5,933 nucleotides of DNA. Source: Bacteroidota bacterium (GTDB lineage: Bacteria > Bacteroidota > Bacteroidia > Flavobacteriales > Weeksellaceae). Positions 5,921 through 5,933 of this stretch are shown here, one piece after another (position 1 is the stretch's first letter; each line of letters begins with the position of its first letter). The position numbers were made by a program, and so were the translations under genes. The notes beneath the pieces are model-generated. The model ran no database searches. It worked only from the letters and a program-made list of their open reading frames with translations, and was not told the DNA's origin. The stretch spans positions 1 through 5,933 of the forward strand of contig JAFAAJ010000043.1 of assembly GCA_023426625.1 (NCBI GenBank), written 5' to 3'.

Positions 5921-5933
5921 ATATTTTATGAAT

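Noticed and set aside
1..5933. CRISPR array, insertion sequence, tRNA or phage-like genes
   Set aside because: No regularly spaced repeats, transposase motifs, tRNA-like cloverleaf or phage proteins were seen on either strand.

Overview
The window looks like chromosomal DNA of a flavobacterium (Bacteroidota), most likely a Chryseobacterium-type member of the Weeksellaceae. The DNA is AT-rich and start codons lack Shine-Dalgarno sequences. Several starts are preceded by Bacteroidota-type -7 boxes (TAnnTTTG). The gene set includes a type IX secretion protein (PorQ) and a long LptF/LptG permease. The genus is inferred from protein resemblance only.

Layout, left to right. Positions 1-938 (minus) hold most of porQ, an outer-membrane component of the type IX secretion system. 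It starts at TTG and its C-terminus runs off the left edge. A 166-base divergent region (939-1104) carries a good promoter for porQ and a -7 box plus a perfect 12-base palindrome ahead of pyrH. pyrH (1105-1812, plus) encodes UMP kinase. It ends in a bidirectional hairpin terminator (1844-1883) shared with a convergent gene. That gene (1888-3237, minus) encodes a 449-residue class 3-type lipase/esterase with a GHSLAG nucleophile elbow and no visible export signal. A 448-base non-coding stretch (3238-3685) carries a -7 box and a leader with inverted repeats ahead of frr. frr (3686-4240, plus) encodes ribosome recycling factor and has its own terminator (4262-4293). A terminator on the other strand (4368-4396) closes the convergent LptF/LptG-family permease gene (4420-5874, minus). 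A further hairpin lies directly upstream of that permease's start codon, at the right edge.

How it fits together. pyrH and frr are housekeeping genes that are neighbours in many bacteria. Here an oppositely oriented lipase gene with its own terminator separates them, so they cannot share a simple transcript. porQ and the permease both serve the outer membrane: porQ in secretion and cell-surface attachment of proteins, the permease in lipopolysaccharide export. They are not in one operon. I see no mobile element, CRISPR array, RNA gene or multi-gene defence system. The most unusual parts are the lipase insertion, the lipase's altered oxyanion segment, and several start-proximal regulatory arrangements.
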